In this document: piece by piece, positions 27,488 to 39,104 of the stretch
Position numbering within the stretch: position 1 is the stretch's first letter
Layout: each line of letters starts with the position of its first letter
Source: Pantoea nemavictus
GTDB taxonomy: Bacteria; Pseudomonadota; Gammaproteobacteria; Enterobacterales; Enterobacteriaceae
Direction of reading: 5' to 3'
Assembly: GCF_037479095.1 (NCBI RefSeq)
Contig: NZ_JBBGZW010000001.1
Span: forward strand, 1 to 64,000
Length of the DNA stretch: 64,000 nt
Position numbers and translations under genes: made by a program
The notes under the pieces: generated by a model
Seen by the model: only the letters and a program-made list of their open reading frames with translations
What the model was told of the DNA's origin: nothing
The model's database searches: none

Positions 27488-28657
27488 TTATTGGCCGTCG
27501 AGTCCGCGGATGGGTTTAACGGAGGACCAAGCCCGGCATGATGGGCAATGCCAGTAAAGTGCATGAGCGGTAAAGCCACATTTCTGGCAGCGATAACGGG
27601 GTTTGGTGCGAATCTGTTCACCGACCATATCGCGTAACACCATCAAGCTCTCTTTCGCGCGTCCATCTTCTGCTTCGTGCAGGTGGAAATCCATCAAACG
27701 ATGAAACACACGCATGGTTGGATGACGCTGGAGTTGACGATTGATATAGAGCTGCGCGGCTTCAGGGCCCTGCTGCTGTTCGAGGATATCGGAAAGATAA
27801 AGCTCGGCTGCGGCGCCGGTATTTTCATCAACGCAACGCTGTAGAAATTGTGCCCAATTCTCAGGCTGATTCAGGCGCTGATAGCAGGTTTCCAACATGG
27901 GCAACGTCTCGCTAACTAGCTCTTTGTCCTGCTCCAGCACGCGCTGCAATCGGCTTGCAGCCTTCGCGTACTCGCCCTGCTCCATTAGGATGCGCCCCAT
28001 CATGATGGAGACACGGGCGCTTTGATGATCGGCTGATTCGCCCTTCTTCAATAAGCTCATGGCACGATCAAGATCGTCGCTGCTTAACGCCTGCAATGCG
28101 AGTTCGCAATAGAAATGGGCGATTTCACCCTTCTGCTTATCTTTGCCGAGCTTGACCAGTTTTTCCGCCACTTCGATGGCTTTTTGCCAGTCACTGGTCG
28201 CCTGATGAATCAGCAACAACTGCTGCAAGGCACCGATACGAAAATCGGTTTCCTCGACCAGTTGACCAAACATATCCTCTGCGCGGTCGTATAACCCGGC
28301 GGCCATGTAGTCGCGGCCAAGCTGCTGAATCGCTAGCAGGCGCTGCTCATAACTGAGCGAGGCGCTCTCCATTAGCGATTGGTGGATGCGAATGGCGCGA
28401 TCGACTTCACCACGTGAACGGAACAGATTACCCAGAGTAAGATGCGCCTCGACCGTGCCGCTATCCTCTTTCAACATGTCGAGAAACAGATCTACCGCTT
28501 TGTCCTGTTGATTAGAAAGCAGGAAGTTAACCCCCGCAACGTATTCACGTGACAGGCGATTCGCTTCGTGTTGCTTATCCTGATGCGCACTACGTCGGCC
28601 CATGTACCAGCCATACGCCGCAGCAACGGGAAGAAGCAGAAACAGCAGTTCAAGCAT
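27488..28657 (-). CDS. lapB: LapB (YciM), lipopolysaccharide assembly TPR protein
   Basis: The protein has 389 residues. An N-terminal membrane anchor (about 1-20) is followed by tetratricopeptide repeats (about 35-340) and a C-terminal rubredoxin-like metal knuckle with CQKCGF and CPSCRAW. It works with FtsH to control degradation of LpxC and so the LPS/phospholipid balance. It sits six bases downstream of lapA, as in E. coli. The C-terminal cysteines are all present. Confidence 0.96.
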   Translation of the reverse strand: MLELLFLLLPVAAAYGWYMGRRSAHQDKQHEANRLSREYVAGVNFLLSNQQDKAVDLFLDMLKEDSGTVEAHLTLGNLFRSRGEVDRAIRIHQSLMESASLSYEQRLLAIQQLGRDYMAAGLYDRAEDMFGQLVEETDFRIGALQQLLLIHQATSDWQKAIEVAEKLVKLGKDKQKGEIAHFYCELALQALSSDDLDRAMSLLKKGESADHQSARVSIMMGRILMEQGEYAKAASRLQRVLEQDKELVSETLPMLETCYQRLNQPENWAQFLQRCVDENTGAAAELYLSDILEQQQGPEAAQLYINRQLQRHPTMRVFHRLMDFHLHEAEDGRAKESLMVLRDMVGEQIRTKPRYRCQKCGFTAHALYWHCPSCRAWSSVKPIRGLDGQ

Positions 28658-28663
28658 CGAAAA

Positions 28664-28969
28664 TTAATCCCGACGGCCAGCAGTGGACGTCGTAGTCACC
28701 GTCGTGGCTTGTTCGTTCTGCGCCTGCATCCGCTTGAGTTTCCGCTGCGCGTTAGCAAGTGATACGCGTAAACGTAACCAGAACAGGCCGCAAATCGCCC
28801 ATCCCAGAATGAACCCAGCGCCAAACAGACTGGCCAGCAATGTTGAAATCCGGAATTCGCCCTGCGCAAGCAGATAGTTAAAGGTGATGATTTGGTCGTT
28901 ATGCGCTCCGAGCGTCACGGAGATGATAAAAATGACCAAAACCACGAGAAAAATAAGCAAATATTTCAC
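28664..28969 (-). CDS. lapA: LapA (YciS), small membrane protein of the LPS-assembly pair
   Basis: The protein has 101 residues with two membrane segments (about 2-20 and 43-65, with LLASLFGAGFILGWAICGLF). The DUF1049 motif TLGAHNDQIITFNYLLAQGEF lies between them. A basic coiled-coil-like tail follows. It is co-transcribed with lapB and helps LPS assembly control at the inner membrane. The start agrees with the family length. Confidence 0.93.
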   Translation of the reverse strand: MKYLLIFLVVLVIFIISVTLGAHNDQIITFNYLLAQGEFRISTLLASLFGAGFILGWAICGLFWLRLRVSLANAQRKLKRMQAQNEQATTVTTTSTAGRRD

Positions 28970-29096
28970 AATGCGTCCTGTCGAGAGGTTATCCAGTAGA
29001 AGTATGCCAAAAAAGCGCCGTTGATGCTGCTATACCCACATCAGTTAGCGCATTTTTCTGTAAGCGCAATCAATCATATGGGGGCAAGCAGCCAAA

Positions 29097-29861
29097 TTAC
29101 AATCCATCATCACGTTGTGCGATCTCCCGATGTTCTTCTGGCGGAATGGTTAAGGGTCCGCAGAAGCGCTGGGCTAACAAGGTTGCTACCGTCACCAGCA
29201 GCCAGGAAATCAGGGTTGCCATAACCAGATCCCGCGGCCAGTGCATACCTAACACTAAGCGGCTGCCCATCACCATGGTCGCCCAAACAAACAATACCGC
29301 TACCGTAGCGATATGGCGGCGCGGCCAAAGTAAACCGATTGCCAGTAGCGCCCAGCTGGCGGCAAACATAGTGTGTCCGGAAGGGAACGCATAACCGGTC
29401 TCAAACGCCCAATGATTTTTTAACCACTGTGGCAGTTGCGTATCGTTGGCCAGTAAAGTTGAAACCATTTCGCTACGCTGCTGGCGATGCAGTTGATAGA
29501 ACTCATCGCCGGTAATGCCATGACTTTTTTCCAGCCAGATGACATAAGGACGCGGTTCCTGAACATGTTCTTTTATGGAGGATTTGGTGTACTGACCGGC
29601 CAGAATTGCGCCGTTCATAATAAGGATGAGCAAAATTGCCGGCTTAAGACGAAAGCGTAAACACCACAGCACCCACGCGCTGAGGATGATACTGGTGAGA
29701 ATCCCCCACGGGCTGGTTACCGTTTCGGTCATCCAGAACAGCACACGCAACAGATCGCCACTTTTCCCCGGCTGCCATTGCCAGCCCGATAACCAGACAC
29801 CCAGTGGCATCAGCAATAATAAAAACGCCCCGAAGGTGGTGCGCTGAATGATTTTTAACAT
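29097..29861 (-). CDS. pgpB: PgpB, phosphatidylglycerophosphatase B / undecaprenyl pyrophosphate phosphatase
   Basis: The protein has 254 residues, the same as E. coli. It is a PAP2 family phosphatase with several membrane segments. The three signature blocks are present: KSSIKEHVQEPRPYVIW, then FPSGHTMFAASWAL, then SRLVLGMHWPRDLVMATL. It removes phosphate from phosphatidylglycerol-phosphate, phosphatidate and undecaprenyl pyrophosphate on the periplasmic side. It is a single gene, divergent from ribA. Confidence 0.95.
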   Translation of the reverse strand: MLKIIQRTTFGAFLLLLMPLGVWLSGWQWQPGKSGDLLRVLFWMTETVTSPWGILTSIILSAWVLWCLRFRLKPAILLILIMNGAILAGQYTKSSIKEHVQEPRPYVIWLEKSHGITGDEFYQLHRQQRSEMVSTLLANDTQLPQWLKNHWAFETGYAFPSGHTMFAASWALLAIGLLWPRRHIATVAVLFVWATMVMGSRLVLGMHWPRDLVMATLISWLLVTVATLLAQRFCGPLTIPPEEHREIAQRDDGL

Positions 29862-30025
29862 TCGCTTCCTTTTAGATCCGCATTAACCCGCGCGACATGC
29901 ATAACTTTAGCTGAAAAAAGAATAACATACCCATTGCGGCTTGGATAATTGTGCTTTATCACTACAATCACTCTGACCGATTAACGGCGAGAGTTCGGGT
30001 TGTGGCACAATAGCGTAAGTTTCAT

Positions 30026-30060
30026 CGGGCCACGTGGGCCCGTGCGTTATCATGATGATA
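30026..30060 (+). promoter_or_regulatory. two inverted repeats in the ribA leader
   Basis: CGGGCC and GGCCCG flank a five-base loop (30026-30042), followed closely by the palindrome TATCATGATGATA. The function is unknown; it is not the FMN riboswitch, whose conserved core I do not see. Confidence 0.35.
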
Positions 30061-30090
30061 GCGCATCCTCTGAAGGTTCTGGAGAGTCAC

Positions 30091-30684
30091 ATGCAGCTTA
30101 AACGGGTAGCAGAAGCCAAACTGCCCACGCCATGGGGAGATTTCCTGATGGTTGGTTTTGAAGAACTGGCAACCGGCCACGACCATGTCGCGCTGGTTTT
30201 CGGAGATATTAGCGATCACAATCCGGTATTGGCGCGCGTCCATTCTGAATGCCTGACAGGCGATGCCCTGTTCAGCCTGCGCTGCGATTGTGGTTTTCAG
30301 CTGGAAGCCGCGCTAACGGCCATTGCGGAAGAGGGTCGTGGCATTCTGATGTATCACCGTCAGGAAGGTCGTAATATCGGTTTGTTAAATAAGATCCGCG
30401 CCTATGCTCTGCAGGATAAAGGTTACGATACCGTCGAAGCGAATCATCAGCTCGGCTTTGCCGCCGATGAGCGTGATTTCACCTTGTGCGCAGATATGTT
30501 CAAACTGTTGGGCGTCAATGAAGTGCGCTTGCTGACAAACAATCCACGTAAAGTTGAGATCCTGACAGAAGCCGGCATCAATATCGTAGAACGCGTGCCG
30601 CTGGTTGTCGGGCGTAACCCGAAAAATGCTCACTATCTCGATACTAAAGCCGAAAAAATGGGTCACTTATTACCCAATTCTTAA
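30091..30684 (+). CDS. ribA: RibA, GTP cyclohydrolase II
   Basis: The protein has 197 residues. It opens GTP in the first step of riboflavin synthesis, in the cytosol. Zinc ligands are the cysteines in [19 protein letters not shown], and the catalytic tyrosine/arginine region is [19 protein letters not shown] chose the ATG at 30091 because it matches the E. coli N-terminus [18 protein letters not shown] and has GGAG eight bases before it; longer upstream starts add an unlike tail. Expression may respond to its structured leader. Confidence 0.96.
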   Translation: MQLKRVAEAKLPTPWGDFLMVGFEELATGHDHVALVFGDISDHNPVLARVHSECLTGDALFSLRCDCGFQLEAALTAIAEEGRGILMYHRQEGRNIGLLNKIRAYALQDKGYDTVEANHQLGFAADERDFTLCADMFKLLGVNEVRLLTNNPRKVEILTEAGINIVERVPLVVGRNPKNAHYLDTKAEKMGHLLPNS

Positions 30685-30702
30685 GCGGGTGCTAACAATT
30701 AA

Positions 30703-30726
30703 AAAAGCCGGGAAATCCCGGCTTTT
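30703..30726. terminator. bidirectional terminator between ribA and acnA
   Basis: AAAAGCCGGG and CCCGGCTTTT form a 10-bp stem with an AAAT loop and serve both convergent genes. Confidence 0.85.
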
Positions 30727-30729
30727 CTT

Positions 30730-33411
30730 TTAGTTCAGCATGTTGCGTATCACGTAGTGCAAAATACCGTCGTTCTGGTAATAGGTCAATTCATTACCGG
30801 TGTCGATACGGCAGCGTGTTTCCAACGCCTCTTTACTGCCATCTGCACGCGTCAGCGTCACAGCAACCGTGCCACCTGGCTTGAGTTGCGAGAGGTTCGC
30901 AACATCAATGAACTCTTCCCCAGTAAGCTGCAACGTTTTGCGCGTTACGCCTTGCGGAAATTCCAGTGGCAGAATCCCCATACCAATCAGGTTAGAGCGG
31001 TGAATACGCTCAAAAGATTCTGAAATGACCACACGCACCCCTTGTAAGCGCGGTCCTTTTGCCGCCCAGTCGCGGCTGGAACCTGAGCCGTACTCTTTAC
31101 CGGCAATCACTGCTAACGGCACGCCTTCTTGCTGATACTTCATCGCGGCGTCGTATATCGCCAGCTGTTCGTTGCTCGGGAAGTGTTTGGTATAACCGCC
31201 TTCTACGCCCGGTACCATTTCGTTGCGGATGCGAATATTGGCAAAGGTGCCGCGCATCATCACTTCATGGTTGCCGCGACGTGAACCGTACGAGTTGAAA
31301 TCGGTACGCTCAACACCGTGCGAAAGTAAATAGCGCCCAGCTGGACTTTCAGCTTTGATACTTCCTGCCGGCGAAATGTGGTCGGTGGTGACCGAATCGC
31401 CCAACATGGCCAGAATTCGCGCACCTTTAATATCCTGTACCGGCTTCGGTGTTTTCTCCATGTCGTCAAAGAACGGCGACAAGCGAATGTAAGTCGAGTC
31501 GCCATCCCAATCATAGGTTGCCGCCTCACTCACCTTAATTTGCTGCCATTCCGGCGTGCCATCAAAGACTTCGGCATACTCTTTGTGGAACATATCGCTG
31601 GTTACTTTCTGCACCGCTTCCGCAATCTCTTCCGGCGATGGCCAGATATCTTTCAAAAACACATCATTACCCTGCCGATCCTGTCCAAGCGGATCGGACT
31701 GCAGGTTGATTTTCATATTGCCCGCCAGGGCATAAGCAACGACGAGCGGTGGTGATGCTAGCCAGTTAGTTTTGATTAATGGATGTATACGTCCTTCAAA
31801 GTTACGGTTACCAGAAAGCACCGCGGCGACCGTCAAATCGCCCTCTTTAATCGCGCTTTCTATAGCATCCGGCAGCGGACCCGAGTTACCAATACAGGTG
31901 GTACAACCGTACCCGACCAGATTGAAACCCAGCTCATCCAGATAAGGTGTTAATTGCGCAACGGCCAGATAATCAGAAACGACTTTCGATCCCGGCGCCA
32001 GCGAAGCTTTGACCCATGGTTTGCGCATCAAACCGCGTTCAACCGCTTTTTTGGCCAGCAAACCGGCAGCCATCAATACGCTTGGGTTTGAAGTATTGGT
32101 GCAAGAAGTGATCGCCGAGATCACCACCGCGCCATCATCCAGCTGATAGCTATCTCCGGTTTCACTGTCGCGGTAACTGACGGTTTTATGCGGTTTTTGA
32201 GCCTGATTGACTTCCAGCTCATTGCTGGCATCAAATGCAGTCGGAACATCGCCCAGTGAAACACGGTCCTGTGGTCGTTTGGGTCCCGCAAGGCTGGATT
32301 CGACAGTACCCATATCCAGTGCCAGGGAGCTGGTGAATACCGGCTCGTCGCCTGGGTTACGCCACATGCCCTGCTGTTTAGCGTAAGCTTCAACCAATTC
32401 CACCTGCTCTGCATCGCGGCCCGTGAGCGTCATATAACTTAATGTGACGTCATCAACAGGGAAGAAGCCACAGGTTGCTCCGTATTCAGGAGCCATGTTG
32501 GCGATAGTGGCACGATCGGCAAGCGGTAAGTCAGCTAAGCCATCACCGTAGAATTCAACGAATTTGCCGACCACGCCATGTTTACGCAGCATTTGCGTGA
32601 CGGTTAATACCAGATCGGTTGCGGTAATACCGGGTCGTAGTTTCCCTGTGAGTTTAAAGCCCACTACATCAGGAATCAGCATAGAAACCGGTTGGCCTAA
32701 CATGGCAGCCTCGGCTTCAATACCGCCAACGCCCCACCCTAACACGCCAAGCGCATTGATCATTGTGGTATGTGAATCGGTACCAACCAGCGTATCGGGG
32801 TAGGCAACGTCTTCCCCATTTAGGGTTTCATGCCAAACTGATTTACCCAAATACTCCAGGTTGACCTGATGGCAAATCCCGGTGCCCGGCGGCACAACGC
32901 GGAAGCGATTAAAGGCTTTTTGCCCCCAGCGCAGGAAGACGTAGCGTTCGTGATTACGCTCCATCTCTAAATGAACGTTCTCACCGAAAGCTTCATTGTC
33001 ACCGAAATGGTCTACGGTGACCGAGTGGTCAATAACCAAATCAACCGGGGATAATGGATTGACTTTAGCAACGTCACCACCCAGTCGTTTTACCGCTTCA
33101 CGCATGGCGGCTAAGTCCACCACTGCGGGCACACCGGTAAAATCCTGCATCAATACACGCGCGGGGCGGTAGGCAATTTCGCGATCGGCATGGGCATCTT
33201 TTTGCCATGCGACCAGCGCTTCAATATCTTCAAGCGTGACAGAGTCACCATCTTGCCAGCGCAACAGGTTTTCAAGCAGGACTTTCATTGACTTGGGCAA
33301 GCGATCAATATTGCCCAATTGCTGAGCGGCTTTAGGCAGGCTGTAGTAATGATATTTTTTTGCCCGAACATCCAGCGTGTCCTGACTCTGCTCACGTAAC
33401 GTTAACGACAT
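30730..33411 (-). CDS. acnA: AcnA, aconitate hydratase A
   Basis: The protein has 893 residues, against 891 in E. coli. The monomeric TCA-cycle enzyme interconverts citrate and isocitrate through a [4Fe-4S] cluster. Cluster cysteines are in [12 protein letters not shown] and [16 protein letters not shown]. The swivelling domain carries ARGS-like [18 protein letters not shown] at about 775-792. AcnA is the stationary-phase and stress form. RyhB targets iron-sulfur enzymes, although acnA itself is not its best-known target. It is probably downstream of the three tiny genes at 33594-34198 but has its own upstream region. Confidence 0.97.
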   Translation of the reverse strand: MSLTLREQSQDTLDVRAKKYHYYSLPKAAQQLGNIDRLPKSMKVLLENLLRWQDGDSVTLEDIEALVAWQKDAHADREIAYRPARVLMQDFTGVPAVVDLAAMREAVKRLGGDVAKVNPLSPVDLVIDHSVTVDHFGDNEAFGENVHLEMERNHERYVFLRWGQKAFNRFRVVPPGTGICHQVNLEYLGKSVWHETLNGEDVAYPDTLVGTDSHTTMINALGVLGWGVGGIEAEAAMLGQPVSMLIPDVVGFKLTGKLRPGITATDLVLTVTQMLRKHGVVGKFVEFYGDGLADLPLADRATIANMAPEYGATCGFFPVDDVTLSYMTLTGRDAEQVELVEAYAKQQGMWRNPGDEPVFTSSLALDMGTVESSLAGPKRPQDRVSLGDVPTAFDASNELEVNQAQKPHKTVSYRDSETGDSYQLDDGAVVISAITSCTNTSNPSVLMAAGLLAKKAVERGLMRKPWVKASLAPGSKVVSDYLAVAQLTPYLDELGFNLVGYGCTTCIGNSGPLPDAIESAIKEGDLTVAAVLSGNRNFEGRIHPLIKTNWLASPPLVVAYALAGNMKINLQSDPLGQDRQGNDVFLKDIWPSPEEIAEAVQKVTSDMFHKEYAEVFDGTPEWQQIKVSEAATYDWDGDSTYIRLSPFFDDMEKTPKPVQDIKGARILAMLGDSVTTDHISPAGSIKAESPAGRYLLSHGVERTDFNSYGSRRGNHEVMMRGTFANIRIRNEMVPGVEGGYTKHFPSNEQLAIYDAAMKYQQEGVPLAVIAGKEYGSGSSRDWAAKGPRLQGVRVVISESFERIHRSNLIGMGILPLEFPQGVTRKTLQLTGEEFIDVANLSQLKPGGTVAVTLTRADGSKEALETRCRIDTGNELTYYQNDGILHYVIRNMLN

Positions 33412-33533
33412 AGCGCCTCCATGTAAGTAAATCTCTTTTTAAACCTCAGTGACTGCAAGGTTTAACTTAAAGATAGACCACATTCCCGTTAACGTTTTGA
33501 TAACAACACGAAATGACACATTAAAACACAATG

Positions 33534-33565
33534 AAAAATGCCCCGACGTTTGTCAGGGCATTTAA
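33534..33565 (-). terminator. terminator after the 30-residue gene
   Basis: On the minus strand AATGCCCTGAC and GTCGGGGCATT pair around an AAAC loop with one mismatch, followed by TTTTC. Confidence 0.65.
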
Positions 33566-33593
33566 ATAGAACAGTTTAATTTGAGTTATGGGT

Positions 33594-33686
33594 TTACATC
33601 ATTGCCCAAAAGGCTGCTGCCCAAAAAGCAAACGAAAAGGTATATACGCTAAACCAGGATAACGTCGTTGTATTAATGTTCATCAT
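33594..33686 (-). CDS. 30-residue single-membrane-segment protein (YmiC-like position)
   Basis: The product begins MMNINTTTLSWFSV and continues as a hydrophobic, aromatic helix ending AAAFWAMM. A strong GGGAGGG site lies five to six bases before the ATG at 33686, and a terminator follows the stop, so it reads as a real gene despite its size. Its length, hydrophobic make-up and position upstream of acnA recall the E. coli small protein YmiC, but I cannot align them reliably. The ribosome site overlaps a CCCGG-AAT-CCGGG hairpin that could control initiation. Confidence 0.6.
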   Translation of the reverse strand: MMNINTTTLSWFSVYTFSFAFWAAAFWAMM

Positions 33687-33856
33687 TCACTCCCTCCCGG
33701 ATTCCGGGCAAAAAAAGTCCACCGTCTTCAGCGTTGTACTGATGACACCGTTTTTTTAATGCTGAGTGTTAAAGGACGGGCTTTTAACTTGCCCACCGGA
33801 TAATCCGGCAAAAAGAGGGACTAAATATATGTATATGGTACGCAACGCAGACTGCG

Positions 33857-34036
33857 TTATTTCGACTTCATATCCATGAAGGATTCAATAAAATTGCGCT
33901 GATTTTCACTGAGTTCCCACGAAGTAGGAATCGTTACTTGCTGTTCAGTGGAAACAACGTCTTTCACTTTGCACGCAGGCGTTTGCGGCTGACGCGCAGA
34001 TACTGGATGTTTACGACTGAGTGTATTTGCCCACAT
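33857..34036 (-). CDS. YciX-like small protein
   Basis: The product has 59 residues, beginning MWANTLSRKHPVSARQPQ and ending with FIESFMDMKSK. It is hydrophilic, with one cysteine and no membrane segment. It lies between ymiA and the 30-residue gene, the place held by yciX in E. coli; I assign it by position only. The ATG at 34036 follows the ymiA stop by three bases, with GGGG as a weak ribosome site, so coupling to ymiA is likely. The function is unknown. Confidence 0.55.
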   Translation of the reverse strand: MWANTLSRKHPVSARQPQTPACKVKDVVSTEQQVTIPTSWELSENQRNFIESFMDMKSK

Positions 34037-34039
34037 GGC

Positions 34040-34198
34040 TTAACCCCACATACGCCAAATCATTAACGCCACCACTACCCAGAACAGTGCTGAAGCAGCG
34101 AAGACAGTCAACCAAGCTTTGCGACGAGTATTACCAGAACGCTCAACTTTGGTGCTTTTAGTCCGGAAGGCCGGCTGTACAGTTATTCTCGTGTTCAT
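34040..34198 (-). CDS. ymiA: YmiA, small inner-membrane protein
   Basis: The product has 52 residues. The C-terminal half RRKAWLTVFAASALFWVVVA then LMIWRMWG is nearly the same as E. coli YmiA, giving one membrane helix with a basic N-terminal face. Its place between cysB and acnA is also conserved. The function is unknown. It is too short for standard gene thresholds but well supported by similarity. Confidence 0.85.
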   Translation of the reverse strand: MNTRITVQPAFRTKSTKVERSGNTRRKAWLTVFAASALFWVVVALMIWRMWG

Positions 34199-34691
34199 AG
34201 TTTTTGATAATCACTCTCAATAAAACGATTGATGACAACGATTAAGATTTAGGACGAATCCTAAACTTGTTAAGACCGAAAATCCAGTTATTTTTATTGA
34301 GCACAACGATTAACGCTATTTATCAAAACACAAAAAATTGATGAGATAAATTTAATTGCCACGATAACTATTAATTAAATAGTTACATTGTAAATTTGGG
34401 TTATCGACAAATTAGATCCAATCTAAATTTGAGTTTAATTTAGTAACCCAGTAAAAAAGCCCTTATCCATCAACTCTTAACTAGAGTATGGGAATATTCC
34501 TGGCGAGCTGCAAAGTAGCATCGTAAAAATTGTGTACTGATTCGCATTTAAGAACTAACAATAGAAAAACATGTGACCCATGTTTCATTTACATAAAAAT
34601 AATGATTTTTTTTGAAGTACTACTGGCGCTAAGCGCTATGGGATTCCGAAGGTGCCCACTGGACACCTTGGCAAAAGAATGAGTTAGGAAT
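34199..34691. other. AT-rich intergenic region between ymiA and cysB
   Basis: About 490 bp with no convincing gene. The middle (34300-34450) is strongly AT-rich with many TAAATT-like words. Near the cysB stop a hairpin AAGGTGTCC/GGGCACCTT (about 34650-34672) lacks a T run and may end the cysB transcript weakly. The ymiA promoter must lie here, but no single candidate stands out. Confidence 0.5.
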
Positions 34692-35768
<1,077 letters not shown>

Positions 35769-35828
35769 CTATAACCACTATATCAGTTAAAGGAAGAATG
35801 TAGAACGTTTAGCTATAAGGATGGGAAA

Positions 35829-35850
35829 AAGGCCAGCTGTTGCTGGCCTT
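35829..35850 (-). terminator. terminator after topA
   Basis: AAGGCCAGC and GCTGGCCTT form a 9-bp stem with a four-base loop, followed on the minus strand by TTTCCC. Confidence 0.75.
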
Positions 35851-35858
35851 AGGGAGAT

Positions 35859-38456
35859 TTACTTCTTCGCTTCCTGCCACTTGCCGTCAATGTAGAACAT
35901 TGACCAACCCGTGGCTTTGCCGTCTTTTTCTGATGAAACGTACTGCTGCTTAGTCTTACGACTGAAACGCACCAGCGTTTTGTTCCCTTCTGGATCGGCA
36001 GCAGGCGCTTCCGACAGATATTTCAGTTTTTCAGGCAAACGATCGGCAAAGCGCTGCAGCTCTTCTACCAGCGGCGCGCGGGTTTCACGCGATTTAGGGA
36101 AGGTATTAGCCGCCAGGAACACACCCGCAGCGCCGTCACGCAGCACGAAGTATGCATCCGATTTTTCACATGCCAGTTCTGGCAGCGGCACCGGATCTTC
36201 TTTCGGCGGCGCGACATCACCATTGCGCAGAATTTTACGGGTGTTTTTACATTCGTCGTTGGTACAAGCCATGTATTTACCGAAACGGCCCATTTTCAGG
36301 TGCATTTCAGAACCACATTTTTCGCACTCAACAATTGGACCGTCATAACCCTTGATACGGAACTCGCCCTGCTCGATTTCGTAGCCATCGCACTCTGGGT
36401 TATTACCGCAAACGTGCAACTTACGCTGGTTATCGATCAGATAGCTGTCCATTGCCGTACCACACTTCTGGCAGCGGCGACGGGCGCGCAACGCGTTGGT
36501 TTCAGCATCATCGCCTTCCAGCACGTTAAGCACTTCGTTTTCCGGAATCAGGTTAATGGTCTGTTTGCAGCGCTCTTTCGGCGGCAAAGCATATCCTGAG
36601 CAGCCAAGGAATACGCCAGTACTGGCTGTACGAATCCCCATTGGTCGGCTACACGTCGGACAATCGATTGACGTGATAACCATTTGGTTCGGCTGCATGC
36701 CGCCCTCTTCTGGATCCTTTTCAGCGTGATCTAACTGCTGGCTGAAATCACTGAAGAAGGAGTCGAGCACGGCTTTCCACTCGGCTTCATTATTAGCCAC
36801 CTGGTCGAGGCTGTTTTCCATGCGCGCGGTGAAGTCATAGTTCATCAGCTCGCGGAAATTCGCTTCCAGACGATCGGTAACGATTTCCCCCATTTTCTCA
36901 GCGTAGAAACGGCGGTTCTCGACGCGCACGTAACCACGATCCTGAATGGTGGAAATGATCGATGCATAGGTCGATGGACGACCAATACCGCGCTTTTCCA
37001 ACTCACGTACGAGCGAGGCTTCACTGAAGCGCGCCGGCGGCTTGGTAAAGTGCTGGCTGGGCATCAGCTCTTTCAAATCCAGCATGTCGCCAACATCAAC
37101 GGGCGGCAGCGTAAGATCTTCATCATTTTTACGTAGCGCTGGCATTACACGCGTCCAGCCATCAAACCGCAGCGTGCGCCCTTTCGCTTTCAATTTGAAT
37201 TCAGCCGCGCCCACCGTCAGCGTGGTTGAGTCGTATTGCGCCGGTACCATCTGGCAGGCAACAAACTGACGCCAAATCAGCTGATACAGTTTTTGCGCGT
37301 CAGCTTCCATATCTTTCAGCTGTTCTGCCACGACATTCACATCTGAAGGACGAATCGCTTCGTGCGCTTCCTGCGAGTTTTCTTTGCTGGCATAGGTGTT
37401 CGGCGCATCTGGCAGATATTTCTTACCAAAGCTGCTTTCAACATAGCCACGCGCCATCGCCACCGCATCCTGGCTCAGGTTGGTGGAGTCGGTACGCATA
37501 TAAGTAATGTGACCGGCTTCATACAGACGCTGCGCCATCATCATGGTCTTCTTCACACCAAAGCCGAGACGCGTGCTCGCCGCCTGTTGCAAGGTAGACG
37601 TAATGAACGGGGCAGAAGGTTTGCTGCTGGTCGGTTTGTCTTCACGATCCAGCACTTCATAACGCGCTTTTTGCAGAATGGCGACCGCGGCGTGAGTTTG
37701 CTCACGATTAACCGGGCGGAACGCTTTGTCATTCTGATGCGTAACCTGCATGGCAAGATCGGCGCCTTTCGGCGTGGCGAAATCAGCATCGATTTCCCAA
37801 TACTCTTCCGGCACGAAGGCTTTGATTTCGTGCTCGCGCTCAACCACCAAACGCACAGCAACCGACTGTACGCGACCGGCCGACAGACCACGGGCAATTT
37901 TCTTCCACAGCAGCGGCGAGACCATGTAACCCACAACGCGGTCCATGAAACGGCGCGCTTGCTGCGCATTAACACGTTCAATATTAAGTTCGCCCGGCTT
38001 CTCAAACGCCTGACGAATCGCATTCTTGGTGATTTCGTTAAACACCACGCGGCTAAAGCGCTTATCGTCGCCACCGATCACTTCCCGCAGGTGCCAGGCA
38101 ATGGCTTCCCCTTCGCGGTCAAGGTCCGTTGCGAGATAGATGTGGTCGGCATCGGCAGCCAGGTTTTTCAGCTCAGCGACGACTTTTTCTTTGCCAGGCA
38201 GAATTTGATAATCCGCTTCCCAACCATGCCAGGGATCGACACCCATGCGGTTGACCAATGCGGCTTTCTCATCTTTCTTTACCTTTTTGCCAGTTTTCGT
38301 CTTTTCCCCGTCGGCACTTTTACGGGCAGTCGAACCGCTGGTCGGCAAATCACGGATATGACCGACGCTGGATTTCACCACGTAGTCATTACCGAGGTAT
38401 TTATTGATTGTTTTGGCCTTTGCCGGGGACTCAACGATGACGAGTGCTTTACCCAT
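35859..38456 (-). CDS. topA: TopA, DNA topoisomerase I
   Basis: The protein has 865 residues, the same as E. coli. The enzyme relaxes negative supercoils. A Toprim domain (about 1-150, starting [21 protein letters not shown]) is followed by the gated catalytic core, with the active tyrosine in [13 protein letters not shown] near residue 319. Zinc-ribbon modules with CxxC pairs (about 595-735) and C-terminal ssDNA-binding repeats follow. It stands between cysB and the divergent yciN. Long open frames on its other strand are compositional shadows. Confidence 0.97.
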   Translation of the reverse strand: MGKALVIVESPAKAKTINKYLGNDYVVKSSVGHIRDLPTSGSTARKSADGEKTKTGKKVKKDEKAALVNRMGVDPWHGWEADYQILPGKEKVVAELKNLAADADHIYLATDLDREGEAIAWHLREVIGGDDKRFSRVVFNEITKNAIRQAFEKPGELNIERVNAQQARRFMDRVVGYMVSPLLWKKIARGLSAGRVQSVAVRLVVEREHEIKAFVPEEYWEIDADFATPKGADLAMQVTHQNDKAFRPVNREQTHAAVAILQKARYEVLDREDKPTSSKPSAPFITSTLQQAASTRLGFGVKKTMMMAQRLYEAGHITYMRTDSTNLSQDAVAMARGYVESSFGKKYLPDAPNTYASKENSQEAHEAIRPSDVNVVAEQLKDMEADAQKLYQLIWRQFVACQMVPAQYDSTTLTVGAAEFKLKAKGRTLRFDGWTRVMPALRKNDEDLTLPPVDVGDMLDLKELMPSQHFTKPPARFSEASLVRELEKRGIGRPSTYASIISTIQDRGYVRVENRRFYAEKMGEIVTDRLEANFRELMNYDFTARMENSLDQVANNEAEWKAVLDSFFSDFSQQLDHAEKDPEEGGMQPNQMVITSIDCPTCSRPMGIRTASTGVFLGCSGYALPPKERCKQTINLIPENEVLNVLEGDDAETNALRARRRCQKCGTAMDSYLIDNQRKLHVCGNNPECDGYEIEQGEFRIKGYDGPIVECEKCGSEMHLKMGRFGKYMACTNDECKNTRKILRNGDVAPPKEDPVPLPELACEKSDAYFVLRDGAAGVFLAANTFPKSRETRAPLVEELQRFADRLPEKLKYLSEAPAADPEGNKTLVRFSRKTKQQYVSSEKDGKATGWSMFYIDGKWQEAKK

Positions 38457-38827
38457 ATGTACCTTTACCTAAATGAAACGTCCTGATAAACGGGAGAGAA
38501 TTGGAGGCCCCAAAACCCAATGGGTTCAATATTGCTGCCAGCATTTGTCATTTCAAGGCAGCAGGGATAATCTCAGGTCAGATTGCGTCGACTTCTGCAA
38601 CTTTATGATTAGGAGCGAGTTTTCCATCTGACAGAACCACACATCCGGGTGTGATCTCCCTGAAAGCTGAATCGCCCACACTCTACCTGATAAAATCCGT
38701 TACGCAACTTAATTAGCATTCTGCCTAATTTTGCGCCAGTTTTATGACGCAATGCTGATTTGCTGAACGCGATGGCTCGCAAGTAATATAGAAGGAGAAA
38801 ATTGGCTGTCAAAAAATGAGGTAAACA
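38457..38827. other. divergent intergenic region, topA / yciN
   Basis: About 370 bp with no gene. It must hold the topA and yciN promoters. Near 38711-38730 AATTAG and CTAATT form a short inverted repeat, and CACAC/GTGTG pair near 38640. No clear promoter pair can be chosen by eye. Confidence 0.45.
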
Positions 38828-39076
38828 ATGTCAGTGCCAACGCAATCTATTTCACGCCAGGCGTTACTGGAAATAGCTAATCAGTTAATCACGCAGCACG
38901 ACAATTATTTTGTCGGATTAGAAGCCAATGATGTGATTCAGCAAGGTGATGTGTTGGTGTTTCGTGGTCCCTATTTTCTTAATGATGAAGGCTTACCTAC
39001 CGCCAAAACCACTACGGTGTTTAATGTCTTCAAATACCTTGCCGTGGAACTCTCCGCTCAATATCACCTGGCATAA
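38828..39076 (+). CDS. yciN: YciN, conserved small protein
   Basis: The protein has 82 residues, against 83 in E. coli. Conserved parts are QGDVLVFRGPYFLNDEGLPTAK-like and VFNVFKYLA. It is soluble and acidic, with no known domain role. AGGT lies nine bases before the ATG. Its place beside topA is conserved. The function is unknown. Confidence 0.93.
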   Translation: MSVPTQSISRQALLEIANQLITQHDNYFVGLEANDVIQQGDVLVFRGPYFLNDEGLPTAKTTTVFNVFKYLAVELSAQYHLA

Positions 39077-39102
39077 AAAAGCCCGGCAATTGCCGGGCTC
39101 GC
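39075..39102. terminator. bidirectional terminator between yciN and sohB
   Basis: GCCCGGCA and TGCCGGGC form a perfect palindrome; on the minus strand a run of six T follows, serving sohB. Confidence 0.8.
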
Positions 39103-39104
39103 GT

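Noticed and set aside
30000..30090. FMN riboswitch upstream of ribA
   Set aside because: I could not see the conserved FMN aptamer core; only the two local palindromes were found.
37362..38486. A long open frame of about 370 codons antisense to topA
   Set aside because: It lies fully within the topA locus on the other strand, has no ribosome site and no recognisable domain; it reflects the base composition of topA.
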